From: Dactylellina haptotyla | Lineage: Eukaryota; Ascomycota; Orbiliomycetes; Orbiliales; Orbiliaceae | NCBI GenBank assembly: GCA_031310005.1 | Contig: CM062384.1 | Coordinates: 2,108,001 to 2,172,000 of the forward strand | Reading direction: 5' to 3' | Length of the DNA: 64,000 bases | In this document: positions 35,456-47,445 of the stretch, piece by piece | Numbering within the stretch: the first letter of the stretch is position 1 | How the letters are laid out: each line of letters begins with the position of its first letter | Program-made: the position numbers and the translations under genes | The notes under the pieces: model-generated | Database searches by the model: none | The model's input: only the letters and a program-made list of their open reading frames with translations | What the model was told of the DNA's origin: nothing

Positions 35456-35734
35456 ACGTTAAACGTCAATACCGACAATGGCGCCAAAGATGAAGCAAGG
35501 GCCAGGTCTGAAGGCCACGCTATTGTAGCGAGATCAACCTCGAAGAAGGGTCCATTAATGCCATTCTTTGCAAAGGAGGAAGGAATTAGTCTTCAAACGT
35601 TGCAAACGAAAAAACAAAACGTTGGTTCTGGAAAATCAGTTGCACAGATGGGACGGTTCTTTCATGTTGATCCTGGGAAGGGATCCATCGAAGTGTTAGT
35701 CTCTGATCTTACTCTTAGAGCGTCTGGAATCTAA
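35456..35734 (+). pseudogene. Orphan open frame, possible gene remnant
   Basis: A 92-codon stop-free frame bounded by stops, lacking an early ATG (first ATG at about codon 35). The peptide is soluble-looking (PFFAKEEGISLQTLQTKK, then VAQMGRFFHVDPGKGS). No family is recognised. It might be an exon of an unannotated gene or a decayed fragment; it could also be chance. Confidence 0.2.
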
Positions 35735-37215
35735 GATATCTGCATAAGGCGGGTTATCGAAATATGATTGGCCGGACCAGGCGGTTGCGAATAGATGGCT
35801 GGATCGCTCACTTGCAGAAAAAACTCGCACGTCTGATACGACATGCCGAAATATCTCCCTCTGATGTACGACTGAAATAATCATCCCTTTCCGGGTCAAA
35901 AGGTCAATGGTGCTAAATTTACGAATTTTGTCCTGCAGGCAGAATTAAAAGACGGGATAATCAAAAGGCATTCCCCAGAAACACGCATAGTCCCATGGTG
36001 CGAGCGAGCAATACTACTAAATTGAAACAACGGTTTGGGAGAAATTGTTTGTGGCAGTTCGGAGTCATCGCGGCAGAACTCTGTAGTGGCTGAACCTACT
36101 CCTGGTGAGATCCATGGTCGATATCGATGGTCATATGGGCCAAACATTCTGACTTGCCGTCTGGGGACTGGACGAGGGTGGAGAGCAAAAGGGTTAGGGG
36201 TCTTTTATTTTTCTCAGAGTTTTCGTTTTCAATAATTGCGCCCCGTCAACGCAATTTTCGACCAGGTCAGGGTTTGGGCCATTATCTAAACGAGATTGCG
36301 TCCTTAACACGCCAAGCTGCGGCATCGATTGCTTCGTGATCAAATTAAGACAGTCGATAAAATTTAGAGAAGGGAACTTTTTTGAGAGTTGAATTATCAG
36401 AGTCAATGCGCTTTGAGGATTTCCTCTCAATTAGTAGTCTGGAAACTAGTGTCCGTGTTCAGGAAGGCGGTCATCTCCTGACATCCAACTCGTCGGGTCG
36501 GTGTATCGTCGATACCGACATTGCGATGGGCGATTATGGAAAAATAATACGACTAAGAGCGATTAATTAGATCTCAAGATTGTTTTTTTCTTTCTTATTT
36601 TTTTTTTTTACCCAAGCCGTACTTTCCGCCGACATGGTTGTTTGCAGTGGTCGTTACAAGTTAACCAATCCAGCTGCATTGCATTGGCATTTCCATGCCG
36701 CTGGTCCTCTCCTACACAGGCGCCTCTCTTGCTTGAGTTGGCTTCTTCTCCCTAGTCACTCATATTTTGGAAGGTCCACTTTCCGCCTGTCTATTTTGAA
36801 CGTGAAACTGGCAGGCTCCACCTCATATCATATCGGGGACAGACGGGCAAGCCAATGGAAGGGGGTATCGGCACGGTCCAAATTCCGGGAAGCGAACAGC
36901 GCACCGAAAATCGTATTTAACTCTTGTAGGCATTTAACTCGCACTGTTTGGGGGTTCAGACAGACCGAGTGAAGTAGAGCGGCGAAAAATAAAATAAAAT
37001 AAATAAAAAAACTCACTAAAATGTGATATTTCAGATTCACGATCAAAACAGCCCTAATTTGTCTCCGGTTTGGCCTGGGCTTTGGGTCAAGGAAGAATAA
37101 TCAGGTCAGATGCGCGCGAAAAGAGAACGCATCTTCTCGATCGGTTTCGACTCCACTTTCTTTCCTCATTCGCATGTGCGACACCATTCCCGTAACAACC
37201 AGACACCACCAAACA

Positions 37216-37333
37216 GCGGTGAAAAACAAAAGCAAAGGGGAAAATAAATTCTGAGGGTGACGAGCTCGCAGCAGGCGGTGAAAAACAAAAGCAAAGGGGA
37301 AAATAAATTCTGAGGGTGACGAGCTCGCAGCAG
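37216..37333. repeat. Perfect 59-bp tandem duplication
   Basis: Bases 37216-37274 are repeated exactly at 37275-37333, head to tail, starting GCGGTGAAAAAC and ending CTCGCAGCAG. The identity implies a recent event. Confidence 0.95.
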
Positions 37334-40300
37334 CTCGCTTTCAGCCAACCAGAGGGCCGGTCAGTTTTTTTTTAGGTTGTCATCACCCTGTCGACAGTGA
37401 GAGGTTGCTTGCGCCTTTCTTCCTTGCTCACATCGTTCTCATTCTTTCCTTTTTCCCTCTACTTTGCACCTTTCCCCACCTGGTTCTTCCCTTTTCTTTT
37501 TTCTTTTTCTTGTTCTGCTCGAAAGGAAGGGAAGGGGATTGAAGAGTTGGCGCAACGGGTGGTCACTAAATCTGGAAAATTCGACGGCTACTTCGGGTAC
37601 CTTTGTTCGTATATATTGCAACCCTGACAGCAAGGTATACCGACAGCGTCTTCTGGAGTGGATCCAAAAAAAATGACATGCATGCAGAGGGCATGTGATG
37701 GTTACGGGGCCTTGAATCTGGTTGCTAGTTGAATAGTTTTTTTCCACGAGGAATTCCTCATTACCAAATTTACCAAACATCGGCTCTCTCAATCAAGGAG
37801 CCGAACGTAATCTGAATGGACATGATGCTCTCATCGTTTTCGATGTTTTAAAATTTGATGAAATTATTAACGGTGAGTGGGAAGGTGCATCCGTAAATTT
37901 CGACCTTGGCCGACGTTTTTCGTCCAGCATCCGCCGTAATGATTTTTTCCACCCCTCTGATTTTGTTTAATATAACTTTTTTTTAAAGAAAAAATTTGGT
38001 GTCTGTTTGCCTGTGGCTCTTTGTCTTTGTTGGTGCGAGGCAAAACGCCCAATAAGAGAGCAGGGTCGGGTCTTTCTAGTTTCTTGTTGACCTAAGAGCC
38101 GGACCTTGATGAGCCAGTAGGAACCAGCTGCATTTCTCTTCGGCATCAGGACGTTAGCTGCATGCGCTAAGCAGTGACATGTATTATTTCACCAATCAAA
38201 CGCGAGCTCGATTTGCATGGCTGGGTTAAACGTGGGGATGCCTTTTACTTTCTTCTTTTCCTTTCCTTCTTGTGCTCTATCCTTTTTGTTGTTACCCCCT
38301 AGTTTCTAAGGTGGTTCGCGTCGGACCAGGGTGGGTACCACGCCTTGCATAGAGATTTCCGCGAGGTTGCAAGTACCGCATTCGTTGAAGGCGGAGTCGT
38401 TCCGAACATTCCTGTCCTTCTCAATCGGGGGTTATTTGATACTTTTCACAGAAGTGCTGCTTTCCCAAAGACTGCCACTAAAAATGCTAAAGTTAGGCCG
38501 AAGATCTTAGGCCTCATTCCCCGAAGAAAGAGGAATGACTTTTTTGGTGCCATCAGGGGACTTCTTTTGTAAGCAAGAAAGAATCGAAGGTGAAAATTTT
38601 CTTTGTGGCTCATTTCAGAATATTTGCCCGAAGGCAGACAAAAGGATAGGAGGGTTGTAGCCACCAAGAAAAATATAATACTCATAAATAAAAAAATAAA
38701 TTAAAAAGAAAAATACTCTGACGATGTCAACGATGTCAGAAAACGCGCAACGAGCGTACGTTGCCATCCAGAACACCGCCAATACCGCGATTTCTGCTGC
38801 CTTTCCCCATCATCGCATGCACCGCAGCGAGCCGGTTGGCTGTGGGATTGACAGACTGGGGGCGGCCGTGTGGGCATCAGAACCCGAAACCACTCCCACT
38901 ATATTGCCCTCCTCTCTACTATATTTGAAAAACTATAGGCAAATGCAAAATGGGTCGGTTCTGATGTGTATTTTTTAATATTATTCTCGAGGTACATGTA
39001 GGATGCAAAGGGAATAAAGGACCTGGAACGAGTACCTGTATGCGTGCGCATGTTAATATCGTATTTTGGCCCAATCCTTTCGACAAGATCTCCCACGCAA
39101 AAAGCGGGCCTACGTAGTGATGATATGATGATTAGGCCTGTTGAAGCTGCCATCCTGTAGTTCTTACGCTGCTCAGCCCAATTGCTCACACCTTTTTGGA
39201 GGGAACATCTGGGCGACCCGATGGTGGGGTGTGGGAGAAAGCAAGTCGTCGGTACACACGCTTGTCATTTTGCTTTCGATAATGAAATGATTATTCGGAG
39301 GATTAACCAATACAAAATCGTCCTGCTGAGTGATTCGACAGAGCTGCACACCACTTTACCTCAGGCACACAAAAAGCAAGATGTAATGTTTCTTTCTCTT
39401 GTCACTCTTACGGTATTATTCCTGGCTGGGAAGCACCGACAGACAGAAATGATCGGCTGTGGAAGATGGGGAGAGAGCACGCAGCAAGCAAGCAGGTTCG
39501 AGTGCAAGTGCAACCTAGTTGCTTTTTCCCCCTGCTGTTCTAAGGGTGCTTCTTTCCTGTCTCTTAATTTGCTCGTTCTTGTTTCTTATTCGTTTGCCTG
39601 CTGATTTTCGTGCATTAGCCAGCAGGCTTTGCCCTTTTTAAAACAAGCAAGAACAGGGAAGAGCAAGAGAACCCACCACGCTAAGCAGGCCCGTTCTCGC
39701 TGGCTGGCTGGCTGGCTTGCTGCGGTTGCGGTTCCTTAACTAACAGCGGTGACAGCAATGTTCCCTGCCCGCCCTTGTCGGTGTGTGCCTGCTTGCTTGC
39801 ACTTGTCTTGGGAGAGAGCACTCTCGCGCGGTCGTCCACTAACGGTGGTAGCGGTGAATGAGAGTGGAATAATATTGGAACTAGAGTTTTCCGTTCGTGC
39901 TGCACTGCACATCCAGGGTGAAACGGCGGCAGCCTCCTCCTCCTCCTCCCCCGTCGTCCTGTTCCTCCTCCTCCTCTTTCCTCTGGCTGGTTAGTCTCAT
40001 TTTTGCACCGGCTTTTCTTTTTTTGGCCCTTTCCCTTTCCCCATCCATCCATGCCTCCCACACCAAAACAAGAGTTCCCCTCTAGGTGACTGAGTGAGTG
40101 AGTGCGGTCTTTCGGTCTTTCGTTCTCGGGCTCCCTTCCCTTTTCCCAGGCGATATTTGCGGGTGCAATCTTTTTTCCAGAGCTAGCGCAAGAGTGTGTG
40201 GGTGTCTCTGTCCGTGGTGGACGCTCCATGTAAACACAGACAGCCCGACAGACAGAGGGTAACCCCTGTCCGCTCGTTAACCCGCACAAATACACACACA

Positions 40301-42182
40301 CGCACCCACCGCAACCTCGTCTCTCCCTTTCCCTCCAACACATTCTCTCTCCTCCAATCCTCTGCATCTCCCTAAAACCCAAGACCCTCCCTTCTCTTCC
40401 CTCCACCACCTCATCCGTCATCCTCTAACCACATCTCTCCCCCTTCTCTTACCTTCTTCACCTACCCCGTACCTCGTGTGTCACTTTGTTGACTGCAAGT
40501 TACGACAAAACCAAACAAACAAGTTCTTCCCTTTTCAACAAATCGCTCCTAGTTCTCGAAGACTGCGGTTTTCTTCCCTAAACTCCCTCAACCTCGAAAC
40601 GACCTGGCAATATAGTTATAGTCGTTATCTCTCCCTTCTCCCTTCGCCCCTTTGAAAACAAAAAAAGTTCCCGTCCTCTTTTTTTCTTTTCTTCCTAAGA
40701 ACAAAAACCCATTCACTTGGAGTAAACAACTTTTGCTTGGAGCGACTATACTCGACGCATTCACTGAGTGGAGGAATTAAGAATCGATTTTTCGCATACC
40801 AACAGCACATACCACTATCACCTTGCCGAAACATACATATAACTACAACGGAATACGACAAGCCTGAAAGGAAAAGAGAAAAAAAGAGAAAAGACGCACA
40901 GCCTCAAACGTCGTCTTCCTTTTTTCCGTTTTTTTTTTTTTTTTTTGCAGGTCTCATTGCAGTTGTTCCATTTCCTGTCAATTTTGATTTTTTGATATAC
41001 ATACCCCGGTCGACTCCTCTAGCAGAAGAGTAGCATTTCCACTGGTCCGGACACACGAGTTCGTCGAGTTTGTTTTAACGGACACCATCTCCCTTGAATT
41101 CGGTAGATCGAAAGAAAAAACAAACTCTTCCAGCTTCTTCACCAGTCTCTGCTACCGCGAGGGTTTTCTGGTTTAAAACAGTAATATTCTGCTCGCAAAT
41201 CCACGCCAACCACTCTTAATCAGCCCTTAATACCACCTTCCGACGACACCGGCCCGCCGCCTATCCTGCAGCTCTCTCGCTGGCTTGAACGCAACCAGAA
41301 TATCCAGTCGAAATTTTCTCCATAGTTCAGATACCCAATTTACTTAATTTTCTATATTTTCATTTTTTTTTTTTTGGTTCGGTGCATTCAAATTCCCTCT
41401 TTTCTTGCTCATAAAGGGTCACGTTTTTGCCATCGAAAGCGCGTCCCGGCATCTCTGCTTCGGATCCTCTTTCTTGCGAACGGAACAGAATCATTCTCTT
41501 ATCTGCATTTCTTAATACACACCTCTCCCGAGCAGCGGAGCTTTTAACTAAGTGATTCCTCTCGGATATACGACTCCCGATCAAGATACCTGGTTGACAA
41601 ACACCAGTATCTTCTCATCTTCTACGATCAACTACCTCATCACTACAGTCCTTTCTGGCTTCTCGATACATTACTTCATTACGATAGGAATACGATCGCA
41701 AGCAGTCATTTTTTTAAAAGAAAAATTGCTCGATAGGAAGACAACGGTCGAACCGATACTGGATGCTCGCTCTACGGAACTAAGACATCCTCTTTCCTTT
41801 CCCCTTGACCGTTGGAGCATCTTGCTCCGGTCTAATCACTTCCTTCCTTCCGACGCCTCCCTCCACCTCTGGTCCGCCTTTTGCTTCAGAGCAGGTTTCT
41901 CTCCTCGACCAGTCTCTATCTCTCCCCCTCGAACCCACCACCAAAAGCCTTTGTTTTAACGGATATACCTCTTTTTGAATCCTTTTCGGTCACGGATTTA
42001 GTTTTTTCCCTCCTGATATAGATTTTTGTTACTTGACAGCTGGTGTACAGTTTTATAGTTTTTTTTCCCCTTCCCTTTTCTAGTCCTATTTTTGGTCCCA
42101 GCACCACAATCTCACCCATCAACCGTCTCCCCCGGAAACAGATTTCGCGGGTGACATTTATCTGAAGTCAAATTAGGAACTG

Positions 42183-42329
42183 GTAAGTCTTTGCCCGACC
42201 CTTGGAGATGATCGCATCGAGCGTTGTGGATGTTTCTGCAGAGACGTTGGACATCCCGCTCGCACGGTCTCTGCTAGCGCCAGCAGGAATCAATACCAGG
42301 GCTAACACCTCGTTTTCCGCCCGTTCCAG
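42183..42329 (+). other. Probable 5'UTR intron of the cyclin gene
   Basis: A consensus donor GTAAGT at 42183, a branch CTAAC at 42302-42306, then a pyrimidine-rich tract and acceptor TTCCAG ending at 42329 (147 nt). Splicing would remove the in-frame ATG at 42208 and leave 42400 as the first good start. Transcript data would settle it. Confidence 0.6.
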
Positions 42330-42399
42330 CCAAGTCGTGAACGGTAAAGGTTACTGTTCACCTCCAGCTGTTCCTGTTCGACTTCTTCTTTCATCCCTT

Positions 42400-43719
42400 A
42401 TGCCTTCCTTCTACGCTCGTCCCCCTCCGGGACTTCCTATCACACCACCGGAATCCATGTACTACTCTCACCAGTACGCCATGGGCCCCAACGGCCTTGC
42501 ATACGGTATGCATGAGCAGAAGGGATACGATGGATACAACCAGATGCAGCAGTACCACCCCGGATACAGACAACAGGGAATGCAATTCCCACCTGGATTG
42601 GCTCATCCTGGAAACTACAACGACTGCAATACCCTCCCTCCACTGAACGGCATGAAGTCGGAGGAGAACATGCAGGTCTCCTGGAACCATAGGAACGATG
42701 CCAAGTCCGCTCCAGCCAAAGTTGAGGAGAAGCCCACTGGTGGAGTCGCCCAGGTTCTCGATTACGAGATCGAAGACATGGCCGAGTTTGTTACATCGAT
42801 GGCCATCGGAATGTATGTCATGAAAACCTGCACCCTTAGATCCACATGCGCTAATATTTCGTATAGAATTCTCCCTGGAAACCAGAGCCAGCAAACCGTC
42901 ACTGCTTTCAAGAAGTTTGTCTTCACCATCTTGCAGTCCACCAGATTGCCATCCTCTACTGTTATCTTGTCGCTGGACTACTTGTCTCATAGAATGAACA
43001 ACTGTCCACCGACAAGCCAGCACAAGGGCCTCGCTCACCTCTACAGGATGTGCACCATTTCTCTCCTTTTGGCCAGCAAGTTCTTGGATGATAATACCTT
43101 CCAAAACCGCTCTTGGGCTGATGTCACCGGTCTTCAAGTCTCCGAGCTCAACCAGCTCGAAGCGGACTGGTTGCTCGCTATTGGATGGCAACTCCACGTT
43201 GCCCGACCTGGTTACACTGGGTTTGATTCCTGGAAAGCGTCTTGGGACTCGTTCATTAGTCAGAAGCAAGTCGTCCACCACGCTCCAGTTCTCCCATCCT
43301 TGAACACCAACATCCCAAACAACGGCAATAGACGCCACACTCTCTCCTTCACTCACCAAACCTTTTCTCCTCAACAACCACATCCGGGGTACATTGGAGA
43401 TCGCCTGCGCGGATACCAGCAGCAACAGCAACAACATCAGATGCCCATGAACGACGGCTACTGGTGTCCAGAGCTCACTGCTCCCTCCGCTCAACCATCT
43501 CCTCCGTCCGCCCAATCCACTGGACCACCAACTCCTTTGAATTGGGACTGGCCCACCTACTTTGGAGGCAAGCCGCAACAGCCTTTCCCAGCCAGAATAT
43601 CTCCACCTCAATTCATGCAGCACGGATGGATCTGCAATTGCCTGAACTGCGGAGCCAACAAGATGCAGCCCACTCCTCCTTACTACATCATGGGCTATGG
43701 CCAGCAGGTCGTTGCTTGA
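42400..43719 (+). CDS. CLG1-like (Pho85-type) cyclin, 421 aa
   Basis: Exons 42400-42812 and 42867-43719, with a 54-nt intron (donor GTATGT, branch GCTAATA). The N-terminus is Pro/Tyr/Gln-rich (MPSFYARPPPGLPITPPE). The cyclin box spans roughly residues 115-260: DMAEFVTSMAIGI, TAFKKFVFTILQSTRLP, ILSLDYLSHRM, MCTISLLLASKFLDDNTFQNRSW, and LNQLEADWLLAIGWQL. The C-terminus is low complexity with a polyQ tract (QQQQQQHQ) and ends near a CNCLNCG cysteine cluster. In yeast, CLG1 and related cyclins partner the kinase Pho85. Start choice: the upstream in-frame ATG at 42208 would add 64 residues of weak composition, but it lies inside a probable 5'UTR intron. The very long leader suggests strong post-transcriptional or upstream control. 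Confidence 0.85.
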   Translation: MPSFYARPPPGLPITPPESMYYSHQYAMGPNGLAYGMHEQKGYDGYNQMQQYHPGYRQQGMQFPPGLAHPGNYNDCNTLPPLNGMKSEENMQVSWNHRNDAKSAPAKVEEKPTGGVAQVLDYEIEDMAEFVTSMAIGMYVMKTCTLRSTCANISYRILPGNQSQQTVTAFKKFVFTILQSTRLPSSTVILSLDYLSHRMNNCPPTSQHKGLAHLYRMCTISLLLASKFLDDNTFQNRSWADVTGLQVSELNQLEADWLLAIGWQLHVARPGYTGFDSWKASWDSFISQKQVVHHAPVLPSLNTNIPNNGNRRHTLSFTHQTFSPQQPHPGYIGDRLRGYQQQQQQHQMPMNDGYWCPELTAPSAQPSPPSAQSTGPPTPLNWDWPTYFGGKPQQPFPARISPPQFMQHGWICNCLNCGANKMQPTPPYYIMGYGQQVVA

Positions 43720-45611
43720 ACATCCCGATATTCTTTTCCTTATTGATCCGGACCATAGACTATTGCGGCGTTGCGACATCATATTTTTTACAAATCTGTC
43801 GAAAAGCGAAAAACTCGGTTATCTAAAAGCATTTCTTTACTCTATCGTCTGGGGAATTTTCTTTTTAATCTTTTTTTTATATCTTCTTGATTCTCTCGTC
43901 CCGGCTTTAATGGCTTCATACTTCGGTGCACCAGCGTCTTTTCTGTTCTAATACAACACTTTTTCGTCCTTTTGTCTGGATTAACGAACAACCACACTCA
44001 GCGCCCACAACACGATTTGCGTGTTGTCTGGATCGGCCTTGACAACACCCATTAGACGATCATGACTCCACGGCGTCATCTCCCTTCGGTACGGCTGGCT
44101 GGCTCAACAACAACGGCCCCCCAATGCCCGTTCGTTCTGGACCTCTTATTTTACAACTTCAGTATTATCTTCTACGCAAAGGGGTTTTTTAATCGGTTAT
44201 ACTTTATTTATGCATGAATAGCGTTTTGTTAGCCTGTTTTCTTCTCACTCTCAACTTCAGTATTTCTATATGCGGCGTGCTGCGGGATGACTACCGTTAC
44301 CTTCATTTCGATATGCTGGCGTCTACTGACGAAGACTCCGCGCCTTGGGATACCCTCCAGCCGAGGGTTCTCGCTTGCTACTTTTTATATGTCCAACTTT
44401 TTTTTCTCGTCGCTACAAAAAAGATATCCTGTTATGATTTCAACGACTTTTATTTGTTCTGCTCGCCTGTTTGGTTTTTGTTTTTCTATCCGATCCACAT
44501 TGTATTTGTGCTCTGCATATGGTTTTCTATAAACTGTTTTCCTTTCTTATATTTCTCTTTCTCTGGCTCTTGCATGACGGGGGGTTTCTTTATATCTTGG
44601 AATTTCTTTTCCTTTTTATCTATCTTTCTTGATTACACGGTAGTAATAGCTTCTCCGTTCTTTGACTATACCCACTTTTTACCGTTTACTCTTTTCAATT
44701 CTCTTTTGTTTTTCTATTGAGATACTTGTACGAAAGACTGTTGTTATTTTCCTTCTACATTTTTTCTTTATAATTAGGCTTTTTTTTTGACTCTATGCGG
44801 GGAAAACCAAAAAACTTCAAAGGAAACTGGTGTCATTGTTGAGAGAAAAAAAATAACGTTTTTTCCTGAAAATTTCCAAAATTGCTTTTACTGCTTTCTC
44901 CTGTCTTTGTGTGTCCTTTGCTTCGTTCAGGAAATTTCTGCTTGTTTTTTTTGTTCTTCCCCTTTTGATGTGTTATATAGCTTGTTCGTGTCTTGTTTGC
45001 GGCAGCGATATAAGGATAAGAAAGAAAGGAAGAGGAAAAGGAAGTGGAGTGGGATGGGTGGGTTTATCTTCTGGACGTGGGATTTTGGTGGATCGGTGGT
45101 ATAGGAACGCCTTCTCGATGATGAGGAGGCAACAACGATTAAATAGCATATACTAAAATGCAAAGAACAAACTTGAAGAAAGAATCTTTTTTTTTTCTTT
45201 TTGATTCAAGTATTAGATGATCATATCTCTCGTTCCATTTCTCATTCGTATCTTCTCTGGCGATTTCTATTGGATCAAATGGTGTTTTGGCGGCGGACTT
45301 TTTATTCGAAATTATCATGTACGATTAGATGGGAATAAAATAATGAGAATAATTGGGACCTTTATCTTGAAAATTTGTAAGTCGATTTTGCCATGGCACA
45401 CCGTAGCATTGTTGTATTTTTGTGACGAGTTGCGTTGGGACAGGCAAGGTATTCAGCCGCGTCGTATGCATGTTTTATCCCTCGTCTGAGCCTGTTGATA
45501 TTGTGTCTTCGCTCACGACATCCACAGACGAACCAAGTGTGATCGGACTGGTGTCTTGGTTCTGTACGCCAACATATCTTGCATTCACAGTAAGGTCCGA
45601 ATAGCAAGGAT
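43720..45611. other. T-rich 3' region and spacer
   Basis: No gene supported. Phe/Leu-rich frames (for example 44214-44720) come from T-rich DNA. A perfect 8-bp stem hairpin lies at 44007-44027. The block probably contains a long cyclin 3'UTR and the F-box gene promoter. Confidence 0.5.
44007..44027 (+). other. Hairpin downstream of the cyclin gene
   Basis: ACAACACG, a 5-base loop (ATTTG), then CGTGTTGT: a perfect 8-bp stem. It sits 288 bases after the cyclin stop and may be in the 3'UTR. Confidence 0.7.
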
Positions 45612-47135
45612 ATGGGAACATTAGAAGGGAGGCCAGCACGGCAGGGTGTGCTTCGATCTGAACATTCACAGCCTTCCTTCCCCTCCTCGTGCTTATTCTT
45701 CACTATCCCTCTCGACATCTTGGCGATAGTGTTCAGGTACCTGTCTCTCCGTGACATAATATCTCTATCCCTTACCAGTAAACTATTACGGGAAATATGC
45801 CCGACTTTCCCTCCTTCAAGGCAAGAAGAAGCACTCTGTTCACACCTGATACGCCGACGACTTCTCCCTTCTAACCCTACAAACCATACAAATACCCAAT
45901 CTTCTGATCAAAGTGCCGCTTACAAATGTATTTACTGCTCTCACCCGCTCTGTCCCTCAACCTGTGCTTCGGCGCTATACCTCGATGCCGCCACGGGCAT
46001 CTTCTTCCCCGCACGCTTGTACCCTGCCAAAACCGCAAAATATCTGTACGCATGCGTCCCAGACGAATGGGACCAATTCACCGATTTCTCGAAAGGTGGG
46101 GCCCCAATCTACTTCGCCTACGCGACAATCTGGTGTGCCCACCACCGTTGCCCGCGGGATCTCCTCACACAGCCGCGGAAACATGCAGAGAAAGCGGCGA
46201 ATGCGTTTCTCGCAACGTACGATAGTAATCCGCGGTGGGACCCTAGGTGGCTCTCCAAGCGCGACGGGATGCATTCTCCTTACCAAATGTGGTGCATCTC
46301 ACCGGTACAGTTGGCCGGATATGCGGCCAGACCTGTGCGCAAGTCGCTGCTGTCCAGGCTTCGGCGTGGCAGTAAAAAAAATACCGAAAGTATTACACTA
46401 CAACTTCTCACGAACGGATGATAGCATATAAGATAGCACCTCTGATATTTTTACCTCTTTGGGATAGAAACGGGAAAGGGTTCTCCAGCAGATACCGGCA
46501 TCCCGGTTTACGAACGCTACGTCTACGGAACCCTTTGCATGCATTGCCTTCTACCCATCTCCCCAAACGAACAGTATGGCGGAACCGCCCTCATTGCCAC
46601 CGTACGTGTGCGCGCGTGTACATGCTCTACCACCTACAAGCATCAAAAGTTCACGACCCGCTCGATCGCCGGCGGCTCCGGCTGTCCGAACTGCGGTGTG
46701 GCAACCGTAAAGTTTGCATTCTTCGAGCCCTTCGAATGCCCGTTGAAACTAAACGTACAGGACAAACGATACCTCCTCACCATCGCCACGCTTTCCAAAG
46801 CAGTGTATTCGTTCTCCTCCGGATACGGGCGGCTGTCTCCCGCAGCTGAACTAGCGGGTGTGAAGCGGATACAACCGTTTCATCCTTTAGAAGCGCAAGA
46901 GGCGTTTACCATCATAAGAGGGATGGAGTTGATACCGCCAAACCTACCGAGACTCGGGATCGAGGACTTGCCGGTCCGCGTGCTTGGAATGATCATATTC
47001 AATATAATTTATCTTGACCACTTGAAGATGGGGCCGGAGGAGTGTCGGAGTGTGAGTTATTCGTTCTTAAGAGCGTGGTATGATGGGTATGGGAGGCGTG
47101 TAAATATTGCTAAGCCCGAGCCCTCAAATATTTGA
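45612..47135 (+). CDS. F-box protein with Cys clusters, 467 aa
   Basis: Exons 45612-46371 and 46492-47135, with a 120-nt intron (weak donor GTAAAA, acceptor CCAGCAG) that restores the frame into TGIPVYERYVYGTLC. The F-box is at about residues 32-52 (IPLDILAIVFRYLSLRDIISLSLTSKLLREI), in the usual LPxDIL...L form, so it should bind Skp1 of an SCF ubiquitin ligase. Downstream lie two Cys groups (CIYCSHPLCPSTC; later SGCPNCGVATVKF) that could bind zinc, and WCAHHRCPRDL. The C-terminal half has no known substrate-binding repeat. The target is unknown. The first-exon donor is non-optimal, so the join should be treated as provisional, though phase and peptide continuity support it. Confidence 0.72.
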
Positions 47136-47445
47136 CGTCTTTGGTCGGGTAGTACATTTAATTATTGGCTGTGGAAAAACCTAGTTGATGAATTTAACGA
47201 GAACAGTTTGAAACGTGTGTGAGCTTGTGATATGAGGGTGGAATATATATGGAATATCTTAATTCAAGCGTATCATTAGGACTGATCAAACCATGTCAAT
47301 CAACCATCGTAAAATACTCGAACAAAGAGTTATAAAGTCAAGTTAAAACGCCGAAACACCTTCTACCCACCCGCTAAAATAAGTTGTTTTTTTCCACAAA
47401 CAGCATAATGAGAAAAGAAATCGAAACCCTATCTAGTAGATCCAC
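47136..47445. other. Convergent spacer, F-box protein / BRF1
   Basis: 310 bp, AT-rich, between two convergent stops. No gene seen. Confidence 0.5.

Larger units (their letters stand above)
32768..42182. other. 9.4-kb gene-free region upstream of the cyclin gene
   Basis: No gene with a domain, splice support or codon bias is visible. Contents noted: an orphan open frame at 35456-35734, a perfect 59-bp tandem duplication at 37216-37333, CTGG/AGTG-type microsatellites near 39700 and 40090, a strongly pyrimidine-rich block at 40320-40460, and an A-rich to T-rich segment ending in a long T tract plus GCAG near 40930-40950 that resembles a 3' splice site. From about 40300 to 42182 the DNA looks like promoter plus long leader of the cyclin gene. 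The remainder is unexplained. Confidence 0.5.

Noticed and set aside
39681-40421. 246-codon minus-strand frame
   Set aside because: Arises from pyrimidine-rich promoter-like DNA and microsatellites; low-complexity Arg/Gly/Pro.
32768-42182. A transposon or virus-like element filling the gene desert
   Set aside because: No transposase, polymerase or capsid-like frame, no terminal repeats; only a short local duplication.
42391-43782. 463-codon minus-strand frame opposite the cyclin
   Set aside because: Antisense shadow; the cyclin box on the plus strand is unmistakable.
44214-44720. 168-codon Phe-rich frame after the cyclin gene
   Set aside because: T-rich 3' region produces Phe/Leu runs; no topology or domain beyond composition.
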